A DNA stretch of 45,927 bases, taken from assembly GCA_017474485.1 (NCBI GenBank), contig JAFVHO010000078.1:1-45927 (forward strand), written 5' to 3'. The notes below the pieces were generated by a model. That model saw only the letters and a program-made list of their open reading frames with translations. It had not been told where the DNA came from and did no database searches. Source of the DNA: Prevotella sp. GTDB taxonomy: Bacteria; Bacteroidota; Bacteroidia; Bacteroidales; Bacteroidaceae. A program made the translations under genes and the position numbers. Positions 16,481 through 23,456 of the stretch are shown here, piece after piece. Position 1 is the first letter of the stretch. The number at the start of each line of letters is the position of its first letter.

Positions 16481-17673
16481 CAGCCTAAATCGTGGTTTGT
16501 CATGGCACAAACACAGGAATCTGACCATACATTCTCGGCTGTTTCCACCATATCGATGATGGTATAGATGGGCAGGATGATGCCCAGAATGGCAACGGGA
16601 GCGCCAATGCCTGACATCAACGAGAGCGTCAGGAAGAAGCAACCCATGGGGACACCTGCATTACCGATGGCAGAGATGACAGAGATAAGTATCCACAACA
16701 GAATGGTGCTCCACGTCAGGGGAGTACCGCCGTTCTGCATCACGAAGAGCGAGGTGACAAGGATGAAGGCGGCGCAACCGTTCATATTGATGGTAGTGCA
16801 GATGGGCAGTACGAAGCGGGCAATGTCTTTGCGGACGCCGAGGCGGTTCTCGGCAGACTCCATGGTGACGGGCAGTGTGGCAGCACTGCTCTTGGTGAAG
16901 AGGGCCATCAGCACGGCAGGCATCATGCGTCCTAACACATGAACGGGATTCAAGCCGCGTGCCAACAGGAACAGCGGTAGGACGACGAAGAACTGAATGA
17001 CGTTTCCGCCTAAGACTACGAGCACGTATTTGCCTATTGAATCGGCCACAATGCCTGCGGAGACCTGAGCCGACAACTGTGCCGAGAAGGCTACGATGCC
17101 GAGGGGCAGCATCCAGATAAGACCGCGAATGAGCAGGAAGAGCAGATCCTGCAGGCCCAAGAGTCCTTTCACAACGACGGCCTTGTTCTCGCTTTCAGGC
17201 AGTTTTGATAGGCCGATGCCAACGGCAAAGGCCAACATGAGCAGAGACAACACATTGCCTTCGAGAAATGGCTTGACGATGTTATTGGGGATGATGCTGA
17301 GGAGGTGGTCGGAATATGACAATTGAGAATTGACAATTGATAATTGAGAATTATGATTACCAGCAAGCTCGCCTAAAGGCAGATTGCCGGGGGCTACCAA
17401 CACATAAAGCACAGCACCCACAGCGGCAGCGGTGAAGGTGGTCAGCAGCGTATAGGTGAGCGTATGGCCAAAGATACGCCCTGAACCTTTCGAACCGAAA
17501 GTGGCAAACGTGGTGATAACGGCCAGCACGATGGTCGGCACGGCCAGCAGCTGGAACAGGCGGGTGTAGACCGTCGCCACGAAGTCAGCTGTTGCGTTGA
17601 TCCAACTGATGCCAAGTATTCCCAATATCGCACCCACTATAAGGGCACTTATCCAAATAATCGTTTTCTTCAT
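16480..17673 (-). CDS. Dicarboxylate/amino acid:cation symporter (DAACS family)
   Basis: A 397-residue inner-membrane symporter of the GltP/SstT/TcyP superfamily that uses a Na+ or H+ gradient. Several hydrophobic helices lead to the conserved core: KSSAATLPVTMESAE, the NMNG motif (TINMNGCAAF), SAIGNAGVPMG and NVWSDSCVCAM. These are the usual substrate- and ion-binding hairpins. The family imports glutamate, serine/threonine or cystine; the sequence does not settle which. The gene starts 1 nt after the OprC-like receptor stop, so it is co-transcribed with it. A heptad insert (NSQLSIVNSQLS) sits in the periplasmic or cytoplasmic loop after GELAGN. Confidence 0.93.
   Translation of the reverse strand: MKKTIIWISALIVGAILGILGISWINATADFVATVYTRLFQLLAVPTIVLAVITTFATFGSKGSGRIFGHTLTYTLLTTFTAAAVGAVLYVLVAPGNLPLGELAGNHNSQLSIVNSQLSYSDHLLSIIPNNIVKPFLEGNVLSLLMLAFAVGIGLSKLPESENKAVVVKGLLGLQDLLFLLIRGLIWMLPLGIVAFSAQLSAQVSAGIVADSIGKYVLVVLGGNVIQFFVVLPLFLLARGLNPVHVLGRMMPAVLMALFTKSSAATLPVTMESAENRLGVRKDIARFVLPICTTINMNGCAAFILVTSLFVMQNGGTPLTWSTILLWILISVISAIGNAGVPMGCFFLTLSLMSGIGAPVAILGIILPIYTIIDMVETAENVWSDSCVCAMTNHDLG
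17321..17355 (-). repeat. Heptad repeat insert, 5 x 7 bp, in the symporter gene
   Basis: Units AATTGAG, AATTGAC, AATTGAT, AATTGAG, AATTATG on the + strand. The coding strand gives NSQLSIVNSQLS in a loop of the transporter. Confidence 0.85.
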
Positions 17674-17674
17674 C

Positions 17675-19633
17675 TTACAATTCTAACGTCAAATTCATGT
17701 AAATATTGCGTCCTTTCTGAGGAATATGGTTCCAGTCGGCGTATGTGGCATATTGCTTGTCGAAGAGATTCTCGACGCCAAAGCGTATTGACCATTGACT
17801 ATTGACCATTGACCATTGATACTGTGCCGAGAGGTTGACGATAGCCCATTCACTGGCTGGCGTCTCCCCGTATTTCTCGCCATAGTTGCTTTGGCGGGTG
17901 TTCCCCTTGACGGTGGCTTGCGCCTGTAGTCGTTTGTAATGGTATTGTAACTCCGTTTGCCAACTGACGGGCGATATAAGGGGCAGCGCATCGCCGTCCG
18001 CATCGCGTCCGCTGCTGTAGCTTACCTTACCATTCCAGCGCAGTTGTTCCGTCAACTGCCAATCGGCCGTCAGCGAGGCGTTGGCGATGGTGGCGTGACT
18101 AATGTTGCCATACACCTTGACGCCCTCGGCACCAACGGTCATCGGCGACAGACGCGTCTCGAACTGTCCGATGATGTAATTGCTGAAGAAGAAAGTGTTG
18201 GCATCGATAGCCAACTGCCAATTGCTAACAGCCAACTGCCATTTGGCGTTCACCTCAATCGCGCTCTCGTTCTTCAGCGAAGGATTGCCGATGTAGTCGT
18301 ACTGGTCGAACGTGTTGTTCAGATAGTAGCCGTAAGCCTCCGTCACCGTAGGTGCGCGACTGCCCCAGCCGGCGCCGATTGACCATTGACCATTGACCAT
18401 TGACCATTGATAGGCAGCGGCAATGCGGCCCGTGGTCTGGTGATACACATCCGTCATACCTGGGAAAAAGACGCGCAAGGCGTGATAGCCCTCCTCGTTG
18501 TTCAGTTTCTGCTGCTGCCAGGCCAGCTTCGCCGAGAGGCGCAGCGACTGGTTGCGGGCTATACGCACGTTATCCGTCAGCGCCAAGCCCGTATTCAGCG
18601 TCCCTACGTCGGGCCACGTCACCATATACATCGGAGCCGCACCGCCTGGATACATCGTCATGTCGGCAAACAGGCGGTTGTAATACAGGTCGTAGTTCAG
18701 CGCCAGGTCGTGTTGCTTGATTGATGTCGTCAGAAGACTGTATATGCCTGCCGTCCAACTGTCGCCCGGCATGTCCATGTGGATAGCTACGTCGGGGCGC
18801 GTGGTGTCGTCCATCACGTGGGTGATGTGGTTGTAGTAGACCTTCGTCTCCCAGCTGGCCTTGCTGAAAAGGTGCTTGTACGACAGCGACGTGATCAGTC
18901 CCTCGGCTTTCGCCACGTCCATGTTCAGGGCGGGATAGCCCACATCAGTAGCACGGTCGAAGATAAACGTTGCCTCCAGCATGTCTTTCTCTGCCAATCG
19001 GAATCCAGCGTTTGTAAACACGTTGACCTTTTGGAATTGCGAGAACTGCAGCTCATCGCCACCGCCTACCTTGTAGTTGTCGGCATGGCGATAGAAGGCA
19101 CCCGCGTTCAGATACGTCCTATGACTGCTCAGCGCAGCATCGGCACCATACACTTGCACATGTCCGTTCCATTCGTGACCTGCTGATGCGCTGGCATGAA
19201 ACGGATCGTTGTCGAAACCTGCCTTGCGCAGCTTCAGGTCCAGACTGCCGCCGATGTTTCCCGTGGCCTGCGGATTGCCGTCGAGCCCGCTGTTCAGACT
19301 GATGCTCTGCAGGTTGCCGCTCTCCACGTAGCTAGTCACGGGGTCCATCTTGTCCGTGCAGGCATAGAATATTTTCATGCCGTCGATGGTTGTCGACAGG
19401 CGTTCCATCTGCATGTTGTTCACTACGGGTTCCCAGGCATACGAGCCGCGGCGCACGAGGTTCACATGGCGCAGCTTGCCGAGGTGTTCGTCGATGCTGG
19501 CCACCTGCCCCTTCACCGAGCGTTTCCTTCCGCTCTGTCCGCGCGATACGACCACCACCTCGTCCAGGTTCTGCGACGAGGTGGCAACGGTGTCCGGTTG
19601 GAGCGGTATTATAGATAAAAGCAGTGCTATCAT
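17675..19633 (-). CDS. TonB-dependent receptor, OprC/NosA-like (copper uptake)
   Basis: A 652-residue outer-membrane receptor. A short hydrophobic leader is followed by a TonB-box-like LDEVVVVSRG, then a plug with SYAWEPVVNNMQMER, GMKIFYACTDKMDPVTSY and LNSGLDGNPQATGNIGG. The CxxxM motif in ACTDKMDP (Cys92, Met96) matches the copper-binding ACPGRMDP region of Pseudomonas OprC/NosA, so copper import is the best guess. The barrel carries three separate heptad inserts (17787, 18210, 18378), encoding QWSMVNSQWS, WQLAVSNWQL and QWSMVNGQWS, probably in loops. The gene lies between a copper-type lipoprotein and a symporter; its start codon is inside a repeat-built 24-nt spacer. Confidence 0.88.
   Translation of the reverse strand: MIALLLSIIPLQPDTVATSSQNLDEVVVVSRGQSGRKRSVKGQVASIDEHLGKLRHVNLVRRGSYAWEPVVNNMQMERLSTTIDGMKIFYACTDKMDPVTSYVESGNLQSISLNSGLDGNPQATGNIGGSLDLKLRKAGFDNDPFHASASAGHEWNGHVQVYGADAALSSHRTYLNAGAFYRHADNYKVGGGDELQFSQFQKVNVFTNAGFRLAEKDMLEATFIFDRATDVGYPALNMDVAKAEGLITSLSYKHLFSKASWETKVYYNHITHVMDDTTRPDVAIHMDMPGDSWTAGIYSLLTTSIKQHDLALNYDLYYNRLFADMTMYPGGAAPMYMVTWPDVGTLNTGLALTDNVRIARNQSLRLSAKLAWQQQKLNNEEGYHALRVFFPGMTDVYHQTTGRIAAAYQWSMVNGQWSIGAGWGSRAPTVTEAYGYYLNNTFDQYDYIGNPSLKNESAIEVNAKWQLAVSNWQLAIDANTFFFSNYIIGQFETRLSPMTVGAEGVKVYGNISHATIANASLTADWQLTEQLRWNGKVSYSSGRDADGDALPLISPVSWQTELQYHYKRLQAQATVKGNTRQSNYGEKYGETPASEWAIVNLSAQYQWSMVNSQWSIRFGVENLFDKQYATYADWNHIPQKGRNIYMNLTLEL
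17787..17821 (-). repeat. Heptad repeat insert, 5 x 7 bp, in the OprC-like gene (1 of 3)
   Basis: Units ATTGACC, ATTGACT, ATTGACC, ATTGACC, ATTGATA. The coding strand gives QWSMVNSQWS. Confidence 0.85.
18210..18244 (-). repeat. Heptad repeat insert, 5 x 7 bp, in the OprC-like gene (2 of 3)
   Basis: Units GCCAACT, GCCAATT, GCTAACA, GCCAACT, GCCATTT. The coding strand gives WQLAVSNWQLA. The same unit types (GCTAACA, GCCAACT) recur in mutY at 26829-26863. Confidence 0.8.
18378..18412 (-). repeat. Heptad repeat insert, 5 x 7 bp, in the OprC-like gene (3 of 3)
   Basis: Four identical ATTGACC units followed by ATTGATA. The coding strand gives QWSMVNGQWS. Confidence 0.88.
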
Positions 19634-19660
19634 TAATTCTTAATTCTTAACTCTTAACTA
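19633..19660 (-). repeat. Heptad repeat spacer between lipoprotein and receptor genes
   Basis: Units TTAATTC, TTAATTC, TTAACTC, TTAACTA on the + strand. They fill the 24-nt spacer and overlap the ATG of the receptor and the TAG stop of the lipoprotein gene. The layout is almost the same as at 28685-28712. Confidence 0.85.
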
Positions 19661-20599
19661 AATCGTGACGTCCCAATAAAGTGTACTCAGTTCTTCGCCG
19701 CCCGCCACGACGTTGCCGTCAGCGTCGCGCACCGTCAGGTGTATGCGCCAGAGACCTGTCATCGTCAGGTTCACCGTACCCTGATAGCTGCCGTCGCTTT
19801 GCTTGGTCAACGCCACGTTGTCGGGCGATGTGTGGTTGCCCATATCGGGCATGCGTGGGTCAATCTCTATGGTAAACTGCTCCTCTGCCAGACCGTAAGG
19901 TGTTGTGGCGGGCGTGTTCTTCTTCGACACGTAGGCCGTAATCACGTTCTTGCCCGTAATCCAGTCCGTTGGGTTCACCAGCGAGAGGTAGTAGGTGTCA
20001 TTGCCCACCTTGAACGACTTCAGCCACTGTTGGCCCTCGGGTAGCGCATCTACCGTGATGTCCGTTGCCTCGATACTGCCGTTGCTACCCAGCACGCTCA
20101 CGTTGTATCCCAGCGTCCACGAACCAGCCTCACTGGTGTTCATCACGAACGACACCCACGTGCGCTTTACGGCCAGATAGTCCTTATTGAACGACTCAGC
20201 CTTTCCGCCTACTGGCGTGCTGTGCTTCATGTTCATCTTCACCATCAGCATCAGCGGTGTCAGGCCGTCAATGTCGTAGTTCTTGATGTAGTTGCCGTTC
20301 TTTTTCTTCGTGGCCACAAAGAAAATCTCGTTGTAGCCCGTGTGGAACTTCCCCGTCTTCGAGTAGGCAAACACGTTGTACTGTCCGTCCACCACCGTCG
20401 ACAGCTCGGGAATGATCTTCACCGTCTGCAAGAAGTTATACACCTGTAGTGCCTCCTCTGCCGAGCAGCAATCCACGTCACCGTCTATCGTCACACCAGG
20501 AATCTCAATTGCCTGAGTTCCAAAATCATCATTCGAGTTGCAGGCTGTCAGTCCCACCAGAACTGCTGCTGCGAAAAACAATCTCATTACCTGTTTCAT
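19658..20599 (-). CDS. Lipoprotein with YtkA/FixH-like domain, copper-linked
   Basis: A 313-residue lipoprotein. MKQVMRLFFAAAVLVGLTAC is a lipobox leader with lipidated Cys20. The start at 20599 is chosen because a promoter lies inside the longer frame, 33 nt upstream. A CC pair and the Met/His segment LMLMVKMNMKHSTP (about residues 117-129) follow. The C-terminal domain has PRMPDMGNHTSP and then YQGTVNLTMTGLWRIHLTV, the pattern of YtkA/FixH-like domains that often carry Met/His copper ligands. With the CxxxM receptor next to it, the protein probably binds or passes copper at the outer membrane or in the periplasm. It is the first gene of the operon. Confidence 0.82.
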   Translation of the reverse strand: MKQVMRLFFAAAVLVGLTACNSNDDFGTQAIEIPGVTIDGDVDCCSAEEALQVYNFLQTVKIIPELSTVVDGQYNVFAYSKTGKFHTGYNEIFFVATKKKNGNYIKNYDIDGLTPLMLMVKMNMKHSTPVGGKAESFNKDYLAVKRTWVSFVMNTSEAGSWTLGYNVSVLGSNGSIEATDITVDALPEGQQWLKSFKVGNDTYYLSLVNPTDWITGKNVITAYVSKKNTPATTPYGLAEEQFTIEIDPRMPDMGNHTSPDNVALTKQSDGSYQGTVNLTMTGLWRIHLTVRDADGNVVAGGEELSTLYWDVTI

Positions 20600-20631
20600 A
20601 TCCTTACTACGTTTAAAATGTTTATCGATTG

Positions 20632-20702
20632 CAAAGGTACGGCGATTTCCGCACTCCCACAATCGCCTTTTCATGGCATTCTGCATACCAAATGTTTGGC
20701 AT
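20632..20702 (-). promoter_or_regulatory. Promoter of the lipoprotein-OprC-symporter operon (shared type, copy 2)
   Basis: -7 TACCTTTG (20632-20639), -33 region ATTGTGG (20657-20663), TGGCATT half site, and dyad ATACCAAA/TTTGGCAT (20685-20702). The spacings equal those of the cysK and susD promoters. About 40 bp between dyad and -33 is nearly identical to the susD copy. Confidence 0.82.
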
Positions 20703-20814
20703 AGCCGCTCATTGATTTGTAGTTTCGACCGAAAATACCCTCTTCCATCTTCCTTCTTTTCCGTGTCGTTTGAATCGTGGCACCACCTGTTGCACCGAGG
20801 ATTACAAAAAATAA

Positions 20815-20889
20815 TCGAGAAAACGTTTTGGTTTTCTCGAAAATCGTACAGCCTCCATCAAGGAGGCTTGTTTTGCCTCCTTGTTTTTT
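20815..20889. terminator. Two adjacent hairpins in the 20.7-21.0 kb gap
   Basis: First hairpin: TCGAGAAAAC with GTTTTCTCGA (20815-20840). Second: AAGGAGGC (20860-20867) with GCCTCCTT (20875-20882), followed on the + strand by GTTTTTT. The second looks like a terminator on the + strand although no + gene precedes it; on the minus strand both follow the gene remnant at 20888. Apart from these and the remnant, 20703-21053 holds no gene I can support. Confidence 0.55.
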
Positions 20890-20959
20890 ATTCTGCTGTC
20901 ACGTCAATCATCTTCGAGCACGTGCCACTCGTTTCATACATAATATGTTTCGTCTTCAT
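20888..20959 (-). pseudogene. N-terminal remnant of a TSCPD-domain (TIGR03905-like) gene
   Basis: A 23-residue frame: MKTKHIMYETSGTCSK then MIDVTAE and TAA. The YETSGTCSKMIDV stretch resembles the start of small TSCPD-domain proteins (about 80 residues, usually continuing into a GGCxGN motif). Here the rest is missing: the stop is followed at once by hairpins. A good promoter is still present upstream with a leader of about 20 nt. The likely story is loss of the 3' part. It could also be a very short real peptide. The family call rests on remembered pattern likeness of about 13 residues. Confidence 0.5.
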
Positions 20960-20982
20960 ACCTTATTTATTATTATAGGCTG

Positions 20983-21014
20983 CAAAGATACGAATAAGCG
21001 AGTAAAAATGCAAA
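20983..21014 (-). promoter_or_regulatory. Promoter of the TSCPD remnant
   Basis: -7 TATCTTTG (20983-20990) and -33 TTTG (21011-21014) on the minus strand, 20 nt apart, 24 nt before the ATG. Confidence 0.75.
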
Positions 21015-21053
21015 TGTATTTGCAATTTTTCTATCGGACTACAGAAAATGTGT

Positions 21054-21411
21054 TTTACCCATCACCCTACACTCAAATCTTCTGGAATGCCGATGTATAA
21101 AGGGATTGAGGCCAGTGTAGGGTCAGAGACACCCTACACTGACCCTTACCTTACCCTACACTATCTCGCTATTTTTCCGTAGGCAGCAAACTCTGATTCC
21201 GTAGGCTGCGAACTGGCAGACCGTGCCCGTCGGACTGATGGTTTGCATTAATGGTCTCAATTGCTAGTATTAATGTCTACTGGCGTTAGTGGTGATACCT
21301 TGAGTGAGGGGTCAGTGTAGGGTGAGTGTAGGGTCAAGAGCACCCTACACTCCTTTCAATCCCTTTATACATCGGCATTCCAGAAGATTTGAGTGTAGGA
21401 TGTGGGGTAAA
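21054..21411. repeat. Inverted-repeat element with 11/22-bp phased interior
   Basis: The outer arms 21054-21109 and 21356-21411 are inverted copies of 56 bp with 3 mismatches; the inner 44 bp (21066-21109 and 21356-21399) are perfect. The 246-bp interior is not coding. It holds several AGTGTAGGG/CCCTACACT motifs at 11-bp or 22-bp steps (for example CCTACACT at 21133 and 21155; AGTGTAGGG at 21314 and 21325), CCGT at 21177, 21199 and 21221, and ATTAATG at 21247 and 21269. Two hairpins (21114-21140 and 21325-21351) are built from the decamer. No transposase or promoter is seen inside. It could be a MITE, an invertible segment or a protein-binding array. From 21412 to 21538 I see nothing further. 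Confidence 0.85.
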
Positions 21412-21538
21412 TCGATAAAAAGGCTTTTTCCAGAATAGTGGTTCTTGAGTTTGGGCGTCAGCCTCACAAGGGGATTGTCCACGTGTGAGCACAGATGTGA
21501 CAGTACGAAGGCTGTATTTAACGTTCGTACCGTGTGTT

Positions 21539-21648
21539 AATTACTAATAATTGCCGATGAATTACTAATAATGAAAGTTAAAGAATCGCTGATTTTGAAA
21601 GATTTGCGATTACTAAGACTTTAGATTTTTAAAAACATAGTAATTTTG
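21539..21648 (+). promoter_or_regulatory. Promoter and candidate operators of the blaI-like operon
   Basis: The -7 box TAATTTTG (21641-21648) lies 29 nt before the ATG. Upstream, a 13-bp direct repeat AATTACTAATAAT occurs at 21539 and 21560 (21-bp step). A third ATTACTAA (21609-21616) faces an inverted TAGTAAT (21638-21644) overlapping the -7. These are good candidates for BlaI-type autorepression, by position only. Confidence 0.6.
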
Positions 21649-21676
21649 CGGCAGACTAACAATAAAGGTAATTGGC

Positions 21677-22051
21677 ATGAAACAACAGACATTGACCAGA
21701 GGTGAGATGCAGGTGATGAACGTTCTGTGGGATTTAGAAAAAGGGGCGTGCGTCAACGACATCCTGGAGCATTATCCAGAACCGAAGCCTGCTTACACAA
21801 CCATCGCCACCTTTCTGAAAATCCTGACCCAAAAAGGATTTGTAGAGCATAAGAAAGGAACTGGCAAACTGCTCATCTATACACCCCTTATCACCAAGGA
21901 GAAATATCGTCGTCAGGTGATGGAAGAGGTGAAGGACGATTTCTTCGGCAATAGCTTCAAGTCGATGTTCAGTTTCTTCGTGAAGGAAGAACATATCTCT
22001 GCGGATGACATTAAGGAGCTCTTGAAACTGATGGAGAAGGATGCTTTATGA
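21677..22051 (+). CDS. BlaI/MecI/CopY-family transcriptional repressor
   Basis: A 124-residue winged-helix repressor. The DNA-binding part reads LTRGEMQVMNVLWDLEKG, CVNDILEHYPEPKPAYTTIATFLKIL and KGFVEHKK, the standard BlaI fold. The C-terminal half (KEKYRRQVMEEVKDDFFGNS to LLKLMEKDAL) is the dimerisation helix bundle. Such repressors are removed by a membrane M56 protease, and that gene overlaps this one by 4 nt (ATGA), so they are translationally coupled. Upstream ATTACTA repeats are candidate operators. The controlled signal is unknown; in Bacteroidota these pairs need not concern beta-lactams. Confidence 0.95.
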   Translation: MKQQTLTRGEMQVMNVLWDLEKGACVNDILEHYPEPKPAYTTIATFLKILTQKGFVEHKKGTGKLLIYTPLITKEKYRRQVMEEVKDDFFGNSFKSMFSFFVKEEHISADDIKELLKLMEKDAL

Positions 22052-23445
22052 TGACACTGTTTATATTTAGCATCAAGTCTGCCCTTGTGCTGACTTTGCT
22101 CTATCTGCCCTACACACTGATGCTGCGACAGGAGAGTTTCTTCCGCATGAATCGTATCACATTACTTACGATTCTCGTGCTGGCTTTGGTGCTGCCGATG
22201 GTGGACATCCCCTCGTTGGCAACCCCCGACCAATCTGTTGTCTATGAGATGCAACATCGTATTATGTTAATGACACAGGAAGCTGAAACGGCTCCGATGT
22301 CATTGGCTGCAACAAGTCGTACAACTTCATGGTTAGGTATTCTCGCGCTTGTATACATGATAGGTATAAGTCTAGCGTTTTGTATCCGTCTTTGGCAGTT
22401 GTTCCGAATTGGTCAGATCATTCGTGGCGGTTGTCTGTGGACTGATAAAAGCGAATATGCTACTGTCTATTGCCATATTGATGACGTGTCCCCTTTTAGT
22501 TGGATGCGGAGTATAGTTATCAGCGAGAGTGACTACAAGCCTTTTGGCCGTGAAATTCTGCTACATGAGAAAGCCCATATTCTCAGTCTTCACTCGATGG
22601 ACATCTTGTTTTTGACGCTTGTAGAAGCAGTACAATGGTGGAATCCCATTGCTTATCTACTGGGACGTAGTCTTCGCGATGTCCATGAATATGAGGCCGA
22701 TGACTATGTTCTGCATCAAGGCATTTCGTTGCACAATTATCAGGCGCTCCTCGTGAAGAAGGCCTTGGCAAATACTTCCTACGCTTTTGCCAACAACTTC
22801 ACCCACAGCCTCATCAAGAAGCGCATCTATATGATGAATCATTCAAAATCAAGTCTTTGGCTCCGCAGCAAGGTACTATATGTCCTGCCTATGACACTCG
22901 TTGTGTTGACGGCTTTTGCCACACCAAAACTGAACGAAAAGGTAGAGGAAATAGTGGAGGGAACCGAGAAGGCTGTGGAGATACCGACACAAAACTCACA
23001 GCCTGACCAGCAACCTGAAAGCGTTACATCATCCGTTGTAGCTGAATTTCGATCCGCTGAGTCAGAAGAGATACCAGTGGTCAAGGAAACTACAGCAGAC
23101 AGCCTTTCTTCCGTGGACTATGTCAACGCTGTCTATCGGAACGAAAACTTTGACCTTGCCCCCGAATTTCCAGGTGGTATGTCTGCGTTGCGGACTTTTT
23201 TACAACAGCATGTGGCTCGGACTTTAGAGAATGATGCTTCTTTGGCAGGCAAACGGGCCTATGTACAGTTCCGCATCAGGAAAGACGGGACAATAGATAA
23301 CATCGGACTGGTTCGTGGCGACAGAGAGGCATACCATGAGGCTGCCAAAATCGTAGAGCAGATGCCTCAATGGACTCCTGCCCGCCGCTATGGAGAGCTT
23401 TCTGATGCGCATTTTGTCCTGTCCGTTGATTTTATTAATGACTAA
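22048..23445 (+). CDS. M56-family (BlaR1-like) membrane metalloprotease with TonB C-terminal domain
   Basis: A 465-residue inner-membrane protein. Transmembrane helices lie near residues 5-25, 35-52 and 93-115. A zincin domain follows with HEKAH (His173, Glu174, His177) and a downstream Glu in VHEYEADD, then a fourth helix near 278-295. After a Pro/Gln/Ser linker, the last 90 residues (LAPEFPGGMSALRTFLQQHV to SVDFIND) are a TonB-like C-terminal domain. The protease most likely cuts the BlaI-type repressor on a signal. The TonB tail replaces the penicillin-binding sensor of true BlaR1, so the stimulus is probably envelope-related (inference). Confidence 0.93.
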   Translation: MMTLFIFSIKSALVLTLLYLPYTLMLRQESFFRMNRITLLTILVLALVLPMVDIPSLATPDQSVVYEMQHRIMLMTQEAETAPMSLAATSRTTSWLGILALVYMIGISLAFCIRLWQLFRIGQIIRGGCLWTDKSEYATVYCHIDDVSPFSWMRSIVISESDYKPFGREILLHEKAHILSLHSMDILFLTLVEAVQWWNPIAYLLGRSLRDVHEYEADDYVLHQGISLHNYQALLVKKALANTSYAFANNFTHSLIKKRIYMMNHSKSSLWLRSKVLYVLPMTLVVLTAFATPKLNEKVEEIVEGTEKAVEIPTQNSQPDQQPESVTSSVVAEFRSAESEEIPVVKETTADSLSSVDYVNAVYRNENFDLAPEFPGGMSALRTFLQQHVARTLENDASLAGKRAYVQFRIRKDGTIDNIGLVRGDREAYHEAAKIVEQMPQWTPARRYGELSDAHFVLSVDFIND

Positions 23446-23456
23446 ACAAAAAAACG

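Noticed and set aside
20600-20686. N-terminal extension of the lipoprotein
   Set aside because: The -7 box at 20632 lies within it and the lipoprotein signal peptide begins at 20599.
20538-20978. 146-codon plus-strand frame over the 20.5-21.0 kb gap
   Set aside because: It covers the end of the lipoprotein gene, a promoter and two hairpins, with no family likeness.
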